Notes: generated from the sequence alone by a model not told the origin. A DNA stretch of 64,000 bases from CBDANW01 sp965197825 (GCA_965197825.1 CBDANW010000003.1:558001-622000); one strand, 5' to 3'. Shown: positions 1 through 9,529, counted from the stretch's first letter. Translations and numbers: made by a program.

Positions 1-2
1 GT

Positions 3-1682
3 GTAGCCGTCGAGGCGATGGAGCCCGCGGAAGAGAAGCTGCTGGAAAACCTGCCCGACGATGCTCTTCCTCACGAACAGCGCGCACTCCAATATTTGCA
101 GCGCGCCGAGGCGGTATTCCGCGACGTGCAAGTAGCGTTCGGTGGCGGTGGTGGCGGTCTGTCCGCGGTCGAGGATCTCGCTGATTTGTTCGAGCTCGAG
201 ATGGACAAGCTGCGGAATCAATACGAAACCGTGCAGCGAGGTCAGCGCGAATCCGTAGACAATCAGGTGGACGAGGCTTTGCAGAGGCTCCAAGAGCTCG
301 CCCGACGCCAGCAACAAGAGAACGAGCGGCGGAGGCGTCTGGCCGCGAACCAGCAGGGCTCCGCCGGCGGTGGCTCCGGCTCGCAGCGGGATCTCGCCGA
401 GGAGGCCGAAGAGCTCGCTCGCCGGCTCGAGAGACTGGCGCGCGAGGAATCCCAGAAGGGGTTGGAGGACACGGCGCGCCGCCTGCGGCAGGCGGCCAAC
501 GCGATGCGTCGCGCCGCGAGCGAGGGGCGCGAAGGCGCTCTATCGGAGGGTATCGCTGCTCTGGATCGCCTCAAGGATGCGCGCCGGCTCTTGGAGAAAG
601 ACCGTGCCTCGCGACTCGATAGGGACATGGAGGACGTCCGGGCGAGGGCAGAGCGCATTGCGCAGCAGCAAGAGAAGATTCAGTCCGATGTCGGTCAACT
701 GGGTCAGGGCGATGCTCAGGGGAGAACGGAAAGGCTCCAGCGGCTGTTGGAGCGCAAGGACGAGCTGGCCAGGGAAGTGGCCGACCTCGAGGCCCAGATG
801 GATCGCATGGCCATGGAGTCTCGCCAGGAGCAACGGGATGCGTCCCGCAAGCTCCAAGAAGCGGCGAACTCCATCCGGGATAGCAAGCTCAAGGAAAAGA
901 TCCGTTATTCCAAGGGCGTTGCACAAGGGCGCAGTCCCGAGTACGCCGAGCAGTTCGAGCAGCAAATCAGCCAAGACATCGAGGAGTTGGAGCGGCGGAT
1001 CGAAGAGGCAGGCGCGGCGATCGGAAAGAGCGAGAGGGCTCAGGCGGATGATGCTCTGGAAAAGACGCGCGAGCTGGTCCGTAGCCTCGAGTCACTCGGT
1101 GAGCGGCTTCAGGACCAGCAACGCGGATTGAACTCGCAAGACGGATCGGAGCAACCGGGTCAGGAAGGCCAGCAAGGCCAAGAAGGCCAAGAAGGTCAAC
1201 AGGGCCAACAGGGCCAGCAAGGACAGCAGGGACAGGGCAGCGAAAGCGGGGACGCGTCCGGGCGTTCCTTGAACGCACCCGGGTTCGTCGGGCCCGGCGA
1301 CGGCGGTCGGAGCTTCCAGCCCGGAACCTTCTCGTCGGAGGACATCCGGCAGTTTCGGCGTGAGCTCCGAGAGCGGGCGCAAGAGGCCCAGGATTTGAGA
1401 CGAGAGCTCCAGCGCCAGGGTCTTGAGACCCCGGATCTCCAGAGCATCATCGAGCGCATGCAGGCTTTCGACGCCAATCAGACCTACCTGAACCCCCGCG
1501 GAGTGGAAGAGCTCCAAGCTTCCGTTGTCGAAGAGCTCAAGCAGTTCGAGTACTGGCTACGCAGGGAGTTCGAAGGCGTTGGCAAGGAAGAGCTTTTCCT
1601 CGCGGGTTCGGACCAAGTGCCGGAAGGGTACCAAAAACTCGTCGAGGAGTACTATCGCTCGCTTTCGAAGTCTGAGCGTTGA
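3..1682 (+). CDS. DUF4175-like coiled-coil protein, C-terminal part (5' end outside window)
   Basis: The reading frame is open from the first bases of the window, so the ATG at 18 is probably internal and the true start lies upstream. What is visible is about 555 residues. A short region with the PHEQRALQYLQRAEAVFRDV pattern matches the end of the conserved part of DUF4175 proteins as I remember them. Long charged Glu/Arg/Gln coiled-coil stretches follow. A low-complexity tract of GQ/EGQ repeats lies near residues 380-405 (DNA about 1159-1240). The conserved C-terminal end contains SDQVPEGYQKLVEEYY. DUF4175 proteins usually carry N-terminal membrane helices and occur near MoxR/VWA gene sets; neither is visible here. 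Biochemical function is unknown. Confidence 0.72.
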   Translation, partial: VAVEAMEPAEEKLLENLPDDALPHEQRALQYLQRAEAVFRDVQVAFGGGGGGLSAVEDLADLFELEMDKLRNQYETVQRGQRESVDNQVDEALQRLQELARRQQQENERRRRLAANQQGSAGGGSGSQRDLAEEAEELARRLERLAREESQKGLEDTARRLRQAANAMRRAASEGREGALSEGIAALDRLKDARRLLEKDRASRLDRDMEDVRARAERIAQQQEKIQSDVGQLGQGDAQGRTERLQRLLERKDELAREVADLEAQMDRMAMESRQEQRDASRKLQEAANSIRDSKLKEKIRYSKGVAQGRSPEYAEQFEQQISQDIEELERRIEEAGAAIGKSERAQADDALEKTRELVRSLESLGERLQDQQRGLNSQDGSEQPGQEGQQGQEGQEGQQGQQGQQGQQGQGSESGDASGRSLNAPGFVGPGDGGRSFQPGTFSSEDIRQFRRELRERAQEAQDLRRELQRQGLETPDLQSIIERMQAFDANQTYLNPRGVEELQASVVEELKQFEYWLRREFEGVGKEELFLAGSDQVPEGYQKLVEEYYRSLSKSER

Positions 1683-1785
1683 GACATTTCAGCGTCGAGA
1701 CGGGGGCGGGTCCAACTTCCGCGCGATCATGTAGTATCCCTGCCACGGCTCGCAGCAGCAAGCCTCGCCGATAAGGTGATCTAAA

Positions 1786-3291
1786 GTGGAACAACCAAAC
1801 ACCCCAAACACCATTGACACGTCCAATCAGCAACAACAGCAGGCAGGGTTCGAATCCCTGGGAATCTCTCTCGCAACGCGCGATGCGCTCGGAGAGATGG
1901 GTTACGAGAAGCCAACCCAGGTTCAGCAAGAGACCATTCCACGCGCTGTTGCTGGTCATGACCTGGTGGTCATGTCGCGAACCGGCACCGGCAAGACGGC
2001 CGCCTTCGGCGTCGCGATCGCCGAGAAGCTGGACGCGGAGCAGGCGGAGGTTCAAGCCCTGGTTCTCACTCCTACGCGCGAGCTTGCCAGCCAGGTTACC
2101 GAAGAGCTGGACCGTATCGGACGCGGTCGCGGACTTCGCACTCATGCGGTCTATGGAGGCGAGTCCATCGGAGGACAGATCGATGCCATCCGGGGAGGCG
2201 TTCCCGTCGTGGTGGGGACACCCGGGCGAGTTTTGGACCATCTGAAGCGAGGTACGCTCCGTTTGACCGCGGTGAAAGTTCTCGTGCTCGATGAAGCGGA
2301 CAAGATGCTGGACATGGGTTTTGCGCAAGAGATGGGCGAGATCATGCAATTCATGCCCGAGGAACGACAGACTCTCCTTTTCTCCGCCACGATACCCGTG
2401 GGGATTCGGGGCCTCATCTACAACTACTTGACGGAACCGGAATGGGTCCTACTTTCCGAAGATTTTGCTTACGTCAAGGAGGTTTCGCATTCCTACATCA
2501 TTGCTCCTCACATGCACAAGGAGCAGGTGCTCTACAAGCTGATCGAACATGACCACCCGAGCTCGTCGATTGTTTTTTGTAACACGCGCGGCGAAGTGCG
2601 AATCGTCGCCGGCTTCCTGGCTCGCCTGGGTTTGCCGGTGGCGATGATCTCGAGCGACCTCGTACAAAAGAAACGCGAACAGGTCATGGCGAAATTTCGA
2701 GCGGGTACCGTTCGCCATCTGGTCGCCACCGATGTCGCCGCGCGAGGTATCGATATCGAAGACCTGTCTCATGTCTTCATCTACTCCACGCCGCAGTCGC
2801 CGGAGGTCTACATTCACCGCGCCGGGCGTACCGGGCGGATCGGCAAGTCTGGTCAAGTCGTCTCTTTGGTATCTGCCGCCGATCTAGTGAGCTTCAATCG
2901 TCTCGTCAACCGCTATCATTTAGAGGTTCGAGAACGAGACGTGCCGAGCGATGATGAAATCGAGAAAGAAAAAGCGGAGCGTATTCTGAGCCGGCTCGCC
3001 GAAGAGGCGCACACAATGAGCGGAGAAGAGCTGGCCGATCTCGAGGAGACGGCGGAAGCGCTCGCTGCGCACCCGGATCGGAAGCGAATCCTCGCATACT
3101 TGATCCGCCGAGACTTCGGTGACCCAGTGGATATTGAAGCGCCGGAAACGCAGGAAGCCCAGGAAAGGAAGCTGCCAGAGATCGCGCAAAACAGCTCCCC
3201 ACCGCCCAGCACCTCCAGCGGGGGCGGCAAGAAAAAGCGCCGGCGCAGAAGGCGATCGCCGAGAAGTGAACAAGCCCCCGCGGGGGAGTGA
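1786..3291 (+). CDS. DEAD-box ATP-dependent RNA helicase
   Basis: Intact 501-residue helicase that unwinds RNA duplexes using ATP, acting in ribosome assembly or RNA turnover in the cytoplasm. All family motifs are present in order: Q motif (GF...PTQVQQETIP), Walker A SRTGTGKTAA, PTRELA, TPGRVLD, the DEAD box (LVLDEADKML), SAT, IVFCNT, VATDVAARGIDIE and HRAGRTGRIG. The C-terminus is a basic tail of Lys/Arg (KKKRRRRRR) typical of RNA-binding extensions. The start is a GTG preceded by AAGGTG. Which paralog (DeaD, RhlE, CshA type) cannot be told from sequence alone. Confidence 0.95.
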   Translation: MEQPNTPNTIDTSNQQQQQAGFESLGISLATRDALGEMGYEKPTQVQQETIPRAVAGHDLVVMSRTGTGKTAAFGVAIAEKLDAEQAEVQALVLTPTRELASQVTEELDRIGRGRGLRTHAVYGGESIGGQIDAIRGGVPVVVGTPGRVLDHLKRGTLRLTAVKVLVLDEADKMLDMGFAQEMGEIMQFMPEERQTLLFSATIPVGIRGLIYNYLTEPEWVLLSEDFAYVKEVSHSYIIAPHMHKEQVLYKLIEHDHPSSSIVFCNTRGEVRIVAGFLARLGLPVAMISSDLVQKKREQVMAKFRAGTVRHLVATDVAARGIDIEDLSHVFIYSTPQSPEVYIHRAGRTGRIGKSGQVVSLVSAADLVSFNRLVNRYHLEVRERDVPSDDEIEKEKAERILSRLAEEAHTMSGEELADLEETAEALAAHPDRKRILAYLIRRDFGDPVDIEAPETQEAQERKLPEIAQNSSPPPSTSSGGGKKKRRRRRRSPRSEQAPAGE

Positions 3292-3316
3292 GCTTGCCAA
3301 CTTCCGGAGAAGGGGC

Positions 3317-4222
3317 ATGAGCGTCGAGAAACAACGTATCGGATTCATCGGCCTCGGGATCATGGGACGTCCCATGGCGGAGAACCTCGTGAAAGCCGGA
3401 TTCTCCGTCACGATTCACAACCGTACTCGGCTGAAGGAAAAACTGCTTGCCAATGCGGGGGCGGCGGTCGCAGAGAGTCCGGCCGAAGTCGCGAAGCAAT
3501 CCGATATCGTCATCGTCATGGTTCCAGACACGCCCGACGTGAAGGCGGTACTCGTTGGTTCCCACGGCGTCGCGGACGCGGCTCGTCCCGGTCTCCTGGT
3601 GATCGATATGAGCACCATCTCCCCCGATGCAGAACGCGAGATGGCGGCGACACTGGAGGAGAAGGGCTGCGATCTACTCGATGCGCCGGTAACCGGCGGG
3701 GACGTCGGGGCGCAGCAGGCCACTCTCACGATCATGGTAGGCGGCAAACGGTCGGCCTACGAGCGAGCGCTGCCGGTTCTCCAGGCGATGGGGAAGAGCA
3801 TCCGTCATGTGGGGCCAAGTGGCGCCGGTCAGTCGCTCAAGCTTTGTAATCAGATCCTGTGTGCCGTGAATATGATGGGACTCTGCGAGGCTTTGTTGTT
3901 AGCCGGTCGAGCGGAGATCGATCTGAATCAGTTCTTGGAGGTTCTCGGCGTCGGTGCGGGCGGTTCTTGGCAGCTGACGAACCTCGGGCCGAAGATCGTC
4001 GAGCGCGAGCTCGGCCCGGCTTTTATGGTTCGCCTCATGCAAAAGGACCTGTCACTCGCCCAGGCGCTCGGGAGCCGGTTGAGTGTTCCCCTGGCGGGAA
4101 CAGCGGTAGTCCAGCAGCTGTACCGCGGTTTGGAGGCTTCCGGTGATGGCGCGCTGGGGACCCAAGCGTTGATCTTGGCGCTGGAGCGCTTGGGACGACC
4201 CGAACCGGACCGTGCTGCATAA
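3317..4222 (+). CDS. NAD(P)-dependent beta-hydroxyacid dehydrogenase (tartronate semialdehyde reductase / 3-hydroxyisobutyrate dehydrogenase family)
   Basis: 301 residues from the ATG at 3317, which has GGAGAAGGGG just upstream; the open frame extends further 5' but overlaps the helicase gene. The N-terminal Rossmann motif is GFIGLGIMGRPMAENL. The substrate-binding signature is DAPVTGGDVGAQQ. GPSGAGQSLKLCNQ holds the catalytic lysine and following asparagine of the family. The length matches the family. It is expected to oxidise or reduce a short beta-hydroxyacid with NAD(P). The exact substrate (2-hydroxy-3-oxopropionate, 3-hydroxyisobutyrate, gamma-hydroxybutyrate) cannot be decided. It lies 25 nt after the helicase stop, so co-transcription is possible. 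Confidence 0.9.
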   Translation: MSVEKQRIGFIGLGIMGRPMAENLVKAGFSVTIHNRTRLKEKLLANAGAAVAESPAEVAKQSDIVIVMVPDTPDVKAVLVGSHGVADAARPGLLVIDMSTISPDAEREMAATLEEKGCDLLDAPVTGGDVGAQQATLTIMVGGKRSAYERALPVLQAMGKSIRHVGPSGAGQSLKLCNQILCAVNMMGLCEALLLAGRAEIDLNQFLEVLGVGAGGSWQLTNLGPKIVERELGPAFMVRLMQKDLSLAQALGSRLSVPLAGTAVVQQLYRGLEASGDGALGTQALILALERLGRPEPDRAA

Positions 4223-4313
4223 CCTTCGAGTCGTGGCGCACCCATAGACAGGTGCCACCGAACCTGCTATTCTAGAGTCATCCCAACACAACTGAATATT
4301 GAGGGGAGGCAAC

Positions 4314-4851
4314 ATGGCCAGGGTGCATTTTGGCCTTGTGTTGCTCCTGTTTCCGGCTCTGGTCCTCGGCCAGTCTCTGGGAGACGTGGCTCGCGAGGAG
4401 AAGGAGCGCCGCGAAGGCAACCGGGAACGGGGCGAGAAGGCTCAGCTTGTGATTGGGGATATCGGCGCTGCTGGCGAAAACGGCGATGCGCCCCGCCCCG
4501 CCTTGGTTGGAACCACATCGACTGAGACGCCTCCATCGCCCCGTGACGTGGCGTCGCCGCGTGCTTCGGTGGAAGGAGACCGCGCCCAGCAGGAGATGGA
4601 GTGGCGTCGGCGCAACAGGCGAGGCGCGCGAACGGTTGAAGCAGGCGAGGAAACAACACGAGCTCCTCAGCAAGCTCCATCTGACAACCGGCACTTACTA
4701 CGTGGACTCGAACAACACGCCCGCCATCACCTCGGTGGAACAGGGCATGGTTGCACGGGCCAAGAACGAGTTGGATGCGGCCACCCAGGCTCTGTCTCAG
4801 GTCCGTGAAGACGCCCGGCGGGCTGGTGTGCCCCCGGGCTGGGTTCGCTGA
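4314..4851 (+). pseudogene. Small secreted coiled-coil protein, frameshifted
   Basis: The ATG at 4314 follows GAGGGGAGG and starts a clear signal peptide (MARVHFGLVLLLFPALVLG, cleavage before QSLGDVAREEKE). The frame runs to about residue 102, ending in EMEWRRRNR. The rest of the protein, EARERLKQARKQHELLS to a C-terminal RRAGVPPGWVR, continues in the next frame from 4621. Removing one C near 4620 restores one 178-residue protein. The C-terminal half is helical and charged. I do not recognise a named family. The gene is either genuinely broken or carries a base-call error; other accessory genes in the window show the same kind of damage. Confidence 0.7.
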
Positions 4852-4903
4852 ACCGGCAGTCTGACGAGCTAACTAGGAACACCTACGTCTATTGACGCCA
4901 GAA

Positions 4904-4911
4904 GGGGCGTC
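4904..4911. repeat. Target-site duplication, left (IS256-type copy A)
   Basis: GGGGCGTC immediately before the element is repeated exactly at 6229-6236. Eight bases is the usual duplication size for IS256-family elements. Confidence 0.9.
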
Positions 4912-6228
4912 GGGGATGTCCCGCCGGATGTTGAATTTGGGGTAGCGGCGGCTCCTTGGCCGGCCTAAGAATAGGTCTGCCAATAAACCGTCTCCAGAGG
5001 GGGACAAGGAGCCACCAATGCCTAGGAAATCGAAGAAGCCAGTAAGAAAGCAAACGCACTCGCCTACGGGCAAGGTAGTTGGCCAAGTCGGTCAGATACT
5101 GCTACCGATGATAGCTGGGATCGCGGCCACGAAGGCGGATCTGACGGAATGGGTGTACGAGCAAGGACTGACAGCTCTGCACCTACTGCTCAGAGAGGAC
5201 GCCGAGGAGATCGCGGGGCTCAAGGGCAAGCACGAGAAGGAGCGAACTCATAACCACTGTGGGAGCACGAACGGAGAGCTGAGCTTCGGTGGTCGTCGCA
5301 TCCAAGTGTCGCGACCTCGAGTTCGCTCGAAGTCGGGCGAGGAGGCGTCGCTTCCACACTTCGAAGCCTTCCGCGAAGAAGACCCGCTTCCAGAGCGAGT
5401 ATTGAATCAGATCTTGGTGGGGGTATCGACCCGAAATTACGAATCGAGTCTGGACAAACCCGCGGCCAAGTTGAAGTCTCGTGGCACGAGTAAGAGTGCC
5501 GCCAGCCGTCACCTCGTGAGCCAGACGACTAAGAAGCTCGAGGAATACCTGTCTCGGCGGCTAGAGGAGTTCGAGCTTGCGGCACTGATGCTGGATGGCC
5601 TTGAGGTGGCCGGACAGACCGTCGTCGTAACTCTCGGTATCACAATAGATGGAACGAAGGTGCCCCTGGGTATATGGCTGGGCTCGACGGAGAACTCTCG
5701 GGTGTGCACCGCGATGTTGCAGGACCATAAACTCCGGAATCTTCGCTCGTACCTTCCCAAATCTCGTCACGCCTACGTGCTCCAGACGATGAAGGAAGCC
5801 TACAAGTGCAAGAGTGCCGACAAGGCGAGCAAGCGACTTCAGGCATTGGTGTCGTGGCTCGAGCGAAACGGCTACGACGAAGCTGCCGGAAGCCTTCGTG
5901 AAGGGATGGAAGAGACACTCACGGTCGTGAAGCTCGCGCTGCCCGCCTTACTTCGCCAGTCTCTTGCCACGACGAACGCCATTGAGAATCTCAACGGAAC
6001 CATTCGCAGAGTATCGAGAAACGTCAAGCGTTGGAAGAGTCCTTCCATGGTTCACCGATGGACCGCTCTTGGCGTCGTTACCGCGCAGAAAAAGTTCCGG
6101 CGTATCAAAGGCTATCGCCATATAGGCGCTCTCGTTCACGCGCTTAGAAGCAAACAGAAATCTCTTGACAGCGATGAGTTTGCTTGCCTAAGAACCCGAC
6201 CAAATTCAACAGCGGCCGGGACATCCCC
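4912..6228 (+). mobile_element. IS256-family insertion sequence, type A, copy A (complete ends, internally deleted)
   Basis: Both ends are present. The inverted repeats begin GGGGATGTCCCG and stay similar for about 40 bp. They are flanked by the 8-bp duplication GGGGCGTC. Compared with copy C (27829-30548 without its nested IS3), this copy lacks 123 bp in the middle of the transposase and about 21 net bp near the right end. It is therefore a defective derivative of about 1.32 kb from a roughly 1.46-kb element. It inserted between the small secreted protein gene and the nucleotidyltransferase gene and breaks no recognisable gene. Confidence 0.93.
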
Positions 6229-6247
6229 GGGGCGTCTGTCCAAGTAG
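5018..6247 (+). pseudogene. IS256-family (mutator-type) transposase, internally deleted
   Basis: The ATG at 5018 follows AAGGAG. The reading frame is open for 409 residues but 41 codons are missing in-frame after TAMLQD. In copy C this segment contains VVDGGKG, the second catalytic aspartate, and the QRCQ half of the conserved Cys-x2-His motif. The first Asp (MLDGLEVAG) and the Glu region (TTNAIENLNGTIRR) remain. The C-terminus is also altered and reads past the element end. The protein should not be catalytically active, although it may still bind the inverted repeats. Confidence 0.9.
6229..6236. repeat. Target-site duplication, right (IS256-type copy A)
   Basis: GGGGCGTC, an exact copy of 4904-4911. 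Confidence 0.9.
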
Positions 6248-6287
6248 ATAGCAAGATTCCGTTTATTGATGCCGGAGACGCCAGTCT

Positions 6288-7448
6288 TCAACCGTTCCAG
6301 GAAGAGTCCGACGCAAGGAGTGTGCCGGGAGGCACGTTGCTGCCGGCCGGTACTTCGGCCCGATCCCCGGCTATCAGACCGAGCCGATCGAGGCGGGCGG
6401 GGACTGGCTCTCCTTTGAGCTCCACTTCCAGGGCTTGGCCGGACGGCGGTTCGGCCGAGAGCTTGGCTTGGGGTCCGATGCGGACCTGCTCTCCCAAGAC
6501 GGAGTGAGAGACGCTCGCCAGGTCGGAGATCCGGGCTCCCCGAAAGAGCACCGAGCGGTCGAGCTCGACGCGATCCCCGATGATACAGCCTTCCCCGATG
6601 ACCGCCGGCCCTCTCACACGACAGAAGCTTCCGACGGTGACACCGGACCCGATGAGGACGGGCCCTTCGATCACGGTGCCGGCTCCAAGTTGGATGTCCC
6701 GGCGCTCCGCTAGCTCCTGCGGACTCCGAACCACGACCCCGAAGTCTCGGGCCCGCTCCTCCCGCTCCAAAAAGAAGAGAGTCGCCCGGAGAACGTCCCA
6801 AGCGTAGGTTAGCGGCAACCAATGCCGCTCGATACGGTGATACCGCACCACGGATTCGCGAGCCAGCATCTGGATGAAATCAGGAAGCTCGAGCTCACCC
6901 CGCGAGCTCAACGGTACCTCCTCCAGCTTGTTCAGCCATTCACGCTCCAGGGCGTATCCGCCGACGCTGGCCAGTGAGTTGGGAGGCGCGGCGGTCGGCT
7001 TCTCCACGATGTCCACCACCCGATCTCCCGCGATGGTTACGACCGCCCGGTTTTGGGGATCGGGGACGGGGGTTACCAGAATCGCGGTGCGGTGGTGGGT
7101 CAGGGCCTGCAGGTCGTGGCGGTGATAGAGGTCGTCTCCGTTGAGAACGAGACAGCGGTCCTCTATCAGTGGGGCCGCCTGTAGGAGGGCGTCGGCCGTG
7201 CCGCGCTGCTCGCTTTGTACGAGATAGCGAAGGGGGAGCGAGCCGAATCGTGAGCCGAGATGGTTCCGTATCGCGTCGGCACGGTATCCCACGACCAGAA
7301 TCGCCTCGTCCACGGTGCCCTCGATCTGAAGAAGGAGGTGCTCGAGCAGCGGCCGTCCCAGCAGCGGGATCAGGGGCTTGGGACGGGTCGCCGTCAAGGG
7401 ATAGGTTCGCGTCGAGCGCCCGGCCGCCAAGAGAACTGCCTGCAACAT
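6288..7448 (-). CDS. Bifunctional sugar-1-phosphate nucleotidylyltransferase / left-handed beta-helix acyltransferase (GlmU-like)
   Basis: Intact 386-residue protein. The N-terminal nucleotidyltransferase domain (about 1-240) opens with LLAAGRSTRTYPLTATRPKP, the nucleotide-binding loop of the family, followed by VLNGDDLY and a VDIVEKP segment. The C-terminal part (about 250-350) consists of hexapeptide repeats such as VIGEGCIIGD and VLIGSGVTVG, which form a left-handed beta-helix. This layout fits archaeal-type GlmU proteins that make UDP-N-acetylglucosamine, but glucose-1-phosphate or mannose-1-phosphate enzymes share it, so the substrate is not assigned. It stands alone, convergent with IS copy A. 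Confidence 0.85.
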   Translation of the reverse strand: MLQAVLLAAGRSTRTYPLTATRPKPLIPLLGRPLLEHLLLQIEGTVDEAILVVGYRADAIRNHLGSRFGSLPLRYLVQSEQRGTADALLQAAPLIEDRCLVLNGDDLYHRHDLQALTHHRTAILVTPVPDPQNRAVVTIAGDRVVDIVEKPTAAPPNSLASVGGYALEREWLNKLEEVPLSSRGELELPDFIQMLARESVVRYHRIERHWLPLTYAWDVLRATLFFLEREERARDFGVVVRSPQELAERRDIQLGAGTVIEGPVLIGSGVTVGSFCRVRGPAVIGEGCIIGDRVELDRSVLFRGARISDLASVSHSVLGEQVRIGPQAKLSAEPPSGQALEVELKGEPVPARLDRLGLIAGDRAEVPAGSNVPPGTLLASDSSWNG

Positions 7449-7521
7449 GGAAAAGGCATGCTAACCGCTCTCCAAAACCTGCTCAAATCTGTCTCAGGCC
7501 CAGGTTCCGAAAGTGTGCCAA

Positions 7522-8932
7522 TCTTAGTTGGGAATTGAAACGGCTCCAAACTCCGTGGTTTGATGGCGTTGGACAAAACAAAATCAAGCCGCGAAGAAAG
7601 GAAGCCGAGATGGGAAGTCTGCTACGTTCGGTCAAGAAACGCAAGAAGTCGCGTCGTTTGGGTGAGGTCGAGATGGTGAGGCACGAGGATTACGGGGAAC
7701 TCGCGCTGGACGCCAAGGTAGAGATGATCCGTTCGTTGGTCCCCCTTGGTCTAATGCACGTTCACGAGTTGCTCGACGACGAAGTGAAGGCGTTGGCGGG
7801 AGAGCGATAGTCTCGCAAGGACGAGCTGGAGCGCGGTCGCCGTCCCGGAAGCAACCCGGGCACGGTAGGGCTTGGCGGCCAGCGGGTACCGATCCGTGTG
7901 CCACGGGTTCGGAGCATCGAGGGAGGAGAGATTCCGCTTCGCTGCTACGAGGCGGCGAGCCACGGCGGTGAGGTGAATGATCTTCTGCTGAAACGAGTTC
8001 TCTACGGAATCTCTTGTCGCAACTACGAGGCGGCAGCGGAAGCGATTCCGGGCGCCATCGGGCTGTCGCGCTCAACGGTGTCCCGAGGGTTCGTGCAAGC
8101 GAGCGCTGCGAAGCTGCGGGAGATGCAGGAACGGGATCTGACCGGCGAGGATGTGGTGGCGCTGTTTCTGGATGGGAAGACATTCGCCGAGGCAACGATG
8201 GTCGTGGCTCTGGGCATCACGCTTTGCGGGGAAAAACGCTTCTTGGGCTTCGTGGAGACGGACACGGAGAACGGGCAGGTGTTGACGCCGTTCCTGCGTT
8301 CACTGCTCGAGCGGGGACTCGATATCTCCCAGGGTCTGCTGGTGATCATCGACGGCGGCAAGGGTCTCCAAGCGGCAGTCAAGAAGGCATTCCGTAAGCG
8401 GGCTCTGATACAACGCTGCCAGTGGCACAAACGTGAAAACGTAGTGAGCTGCCTGTCCAAGGGCGAGCAGGCGTCATGGCGCAAGCGGCTCCAGTGGGCC
8501 TACAACAGGCCGGAGTACGAAGAGGCCCTCACTGCGCTCGAGCAACTCCACGGTGAGTTAGAAGAGCGGAACCAATCCGCAGCTGGCAGCCTGGAGGAAG
8601 GCCTCGAGGAGACGCTGACGTTGCATCGACTCGGCGTGCACGCGGTGCTGGGCCGTTCGTTCAAGACGACGAACTGCCTTTGAGTCCGTCAATGCTCTCG
8701 TCGAGGAACGCTGCGCGAAGGTCGACCACTGGAAGAACTCGAGCCAACGCCAGCGCTGGTTGGCAACGGCGCTCGTAGACATCGAACCGCGCTTGAGGAA
8801 GGTGGTGGGCTACCGCCATCTTCCCAAGCTTCGCGAAGCTCTCAAACGGGAACTGAAGATCGAGGCGAAGACATCAACCGTATCGAAGAAGAAGGTCGCT
8901 TAAACGTGAGCCGTGGAGAGTTTCAACTAAGA
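7522..8932 (+). mobile_element. Degenerate IS256-family element, type F
   Basis: A transposase remnant of about 1.3 kb lies between short inverted sequences: TCTTAGTTG near 7522 and its complement CAACTAAGA near 8924-8932. The outer limits are approximate and I see no target duplication. The transposase carries a stop codon and a frameshift, so this is an old, inactive copy. It is related to type A (same DGGKG and TTN...E motifs) but clearly a different element. Confidence 0.65.
7610..8903 (+). pseudogene. IS256-family transposase, broken by TAG and a frameshift
   Basis: The frame starts at ATG 7610, is interrupted by an in-frame TAG at 7808-7810 just after ALAGER, and continues in the same frame with GSNPGTVGLGGQRVPIRVPRVR. 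It holds the catalytic Asp in FLDGKTFAEA, the second Asp in IIDGGKG and the Cys-x2-His motif in QRCQWHK. After SFKTTNCL an extra T near 8680-8682 shifts the frame. Deleting it gives ESVNALVEERCAKVDHW and a C-terminus ending in SKKKVA at 8903. Two independent lesions make this a clear pseudogene. Confidence 0.9.
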
Positions 8933-9172
8933 ATGGGCTTGACTCCAGGTTCCTGCTTCACCAAGGATCGTTTCACTTCGGCTCACGCCGAAGCCAGAGC
9001 GTTCCTCTCCACAGGCTTGACTTCCGGTGGAGCTCACCGTACAAAAACGTACCCTCAAACTAGTGCCGTTCCAACTAATCTCACCAAGGACGACCGCGAT
9101 GCGTGGCAGCACAGCATCCCTGCCCTTGGCCGTGTTCTCCTTTCCAAGAACTCAACTTACGCAATCACCTCC
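8933..9172. other. Gene-free stretch between two IS elements, with a solo MITE-type arm
   Basis: No convincing gene is seen here. Bases 9060-9076 (CTAGTGCCGTTCCAACT) are an exact copy of the complement of 32398-32414, an arm of a MITE-like inverted repeat. No partner arm is visible nearby. Confidence 0.5.
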
Positions 9173-9232
9173 TGACCCTGCCCGGGTTTTGTGGACATCA
9201 ACCGAGGCGCGACAATGCGCCTGGAGGCGTCC

Positions 9233-9529
9233 ATGGGAGAACGACGACGCAGGAAGTTCACGGGGGAGTTCAAGAAGGGAGCGGTCCGGCTGTTCAGGGA
9301 GGGCGAGCGCAGCATCGGCCAGGTCGCTAAGGAACTGGACCTGACGGAATCGGCCCTTCGAAACTGGGTGAAACAATACAAAGTTGATCACGGTGAAGGT
9401 CCACGCGAGGCTCTGACGACGGCGGAACGTGATGAGCTCCGTTCGCTACGGCGTCGAGTGCGTACGTTGGAGCAAGAGCGAGAAATATTAAAAAAGGCGG
9501 CGGCCTTCTTCGCGAAGGAAAGCGAATGA
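9233..9529 (+). CDS. IS3-family OrfA (helix-turn-helix transposase subunit)
   Basis: 98 residues from the ATG at 9233, chosen because GGAGG lies five bases upstream; earlier in-frame starts (ATG 9215, GTG 9191) have none. The N-terminal half is the DNA-binding helix-turn-helix (GERSIGQVAKELDLTESALR). The C-terminal half is a leucine-zipper-like coiled coil (LRRRVRTLEQEREILKKA). The heptamer A AAA AAG at 9490-9496 near its end should allow -1 slippage into orfB, making the OrfAB transposase, as in other IS3 elements. Confidence 0.93.
   Translation: MGERRRRKFTGEFKKGAVRLFREGERSIGQVAKELDLTESALRNWVKQYKVDHGEGPREALTTAERDELRSLRRRVRTLEQEREILKKAAAFFAKESE

Noticed and set aside
263..1517. Long open frames opposite the DUF4175-like gene
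   Set aside because: Arg/Ser/Leu-rich shadow frames of a GC-rich gene with no homology signal or ribosome site.
1842..1862. tRNA T-arm-like sequence (GGGTTCGAATCCC)
   Set aside because: It lies in the helicase coding frame (QAGFESLGI), and no acceptor or anticodon stem can be formed around it.
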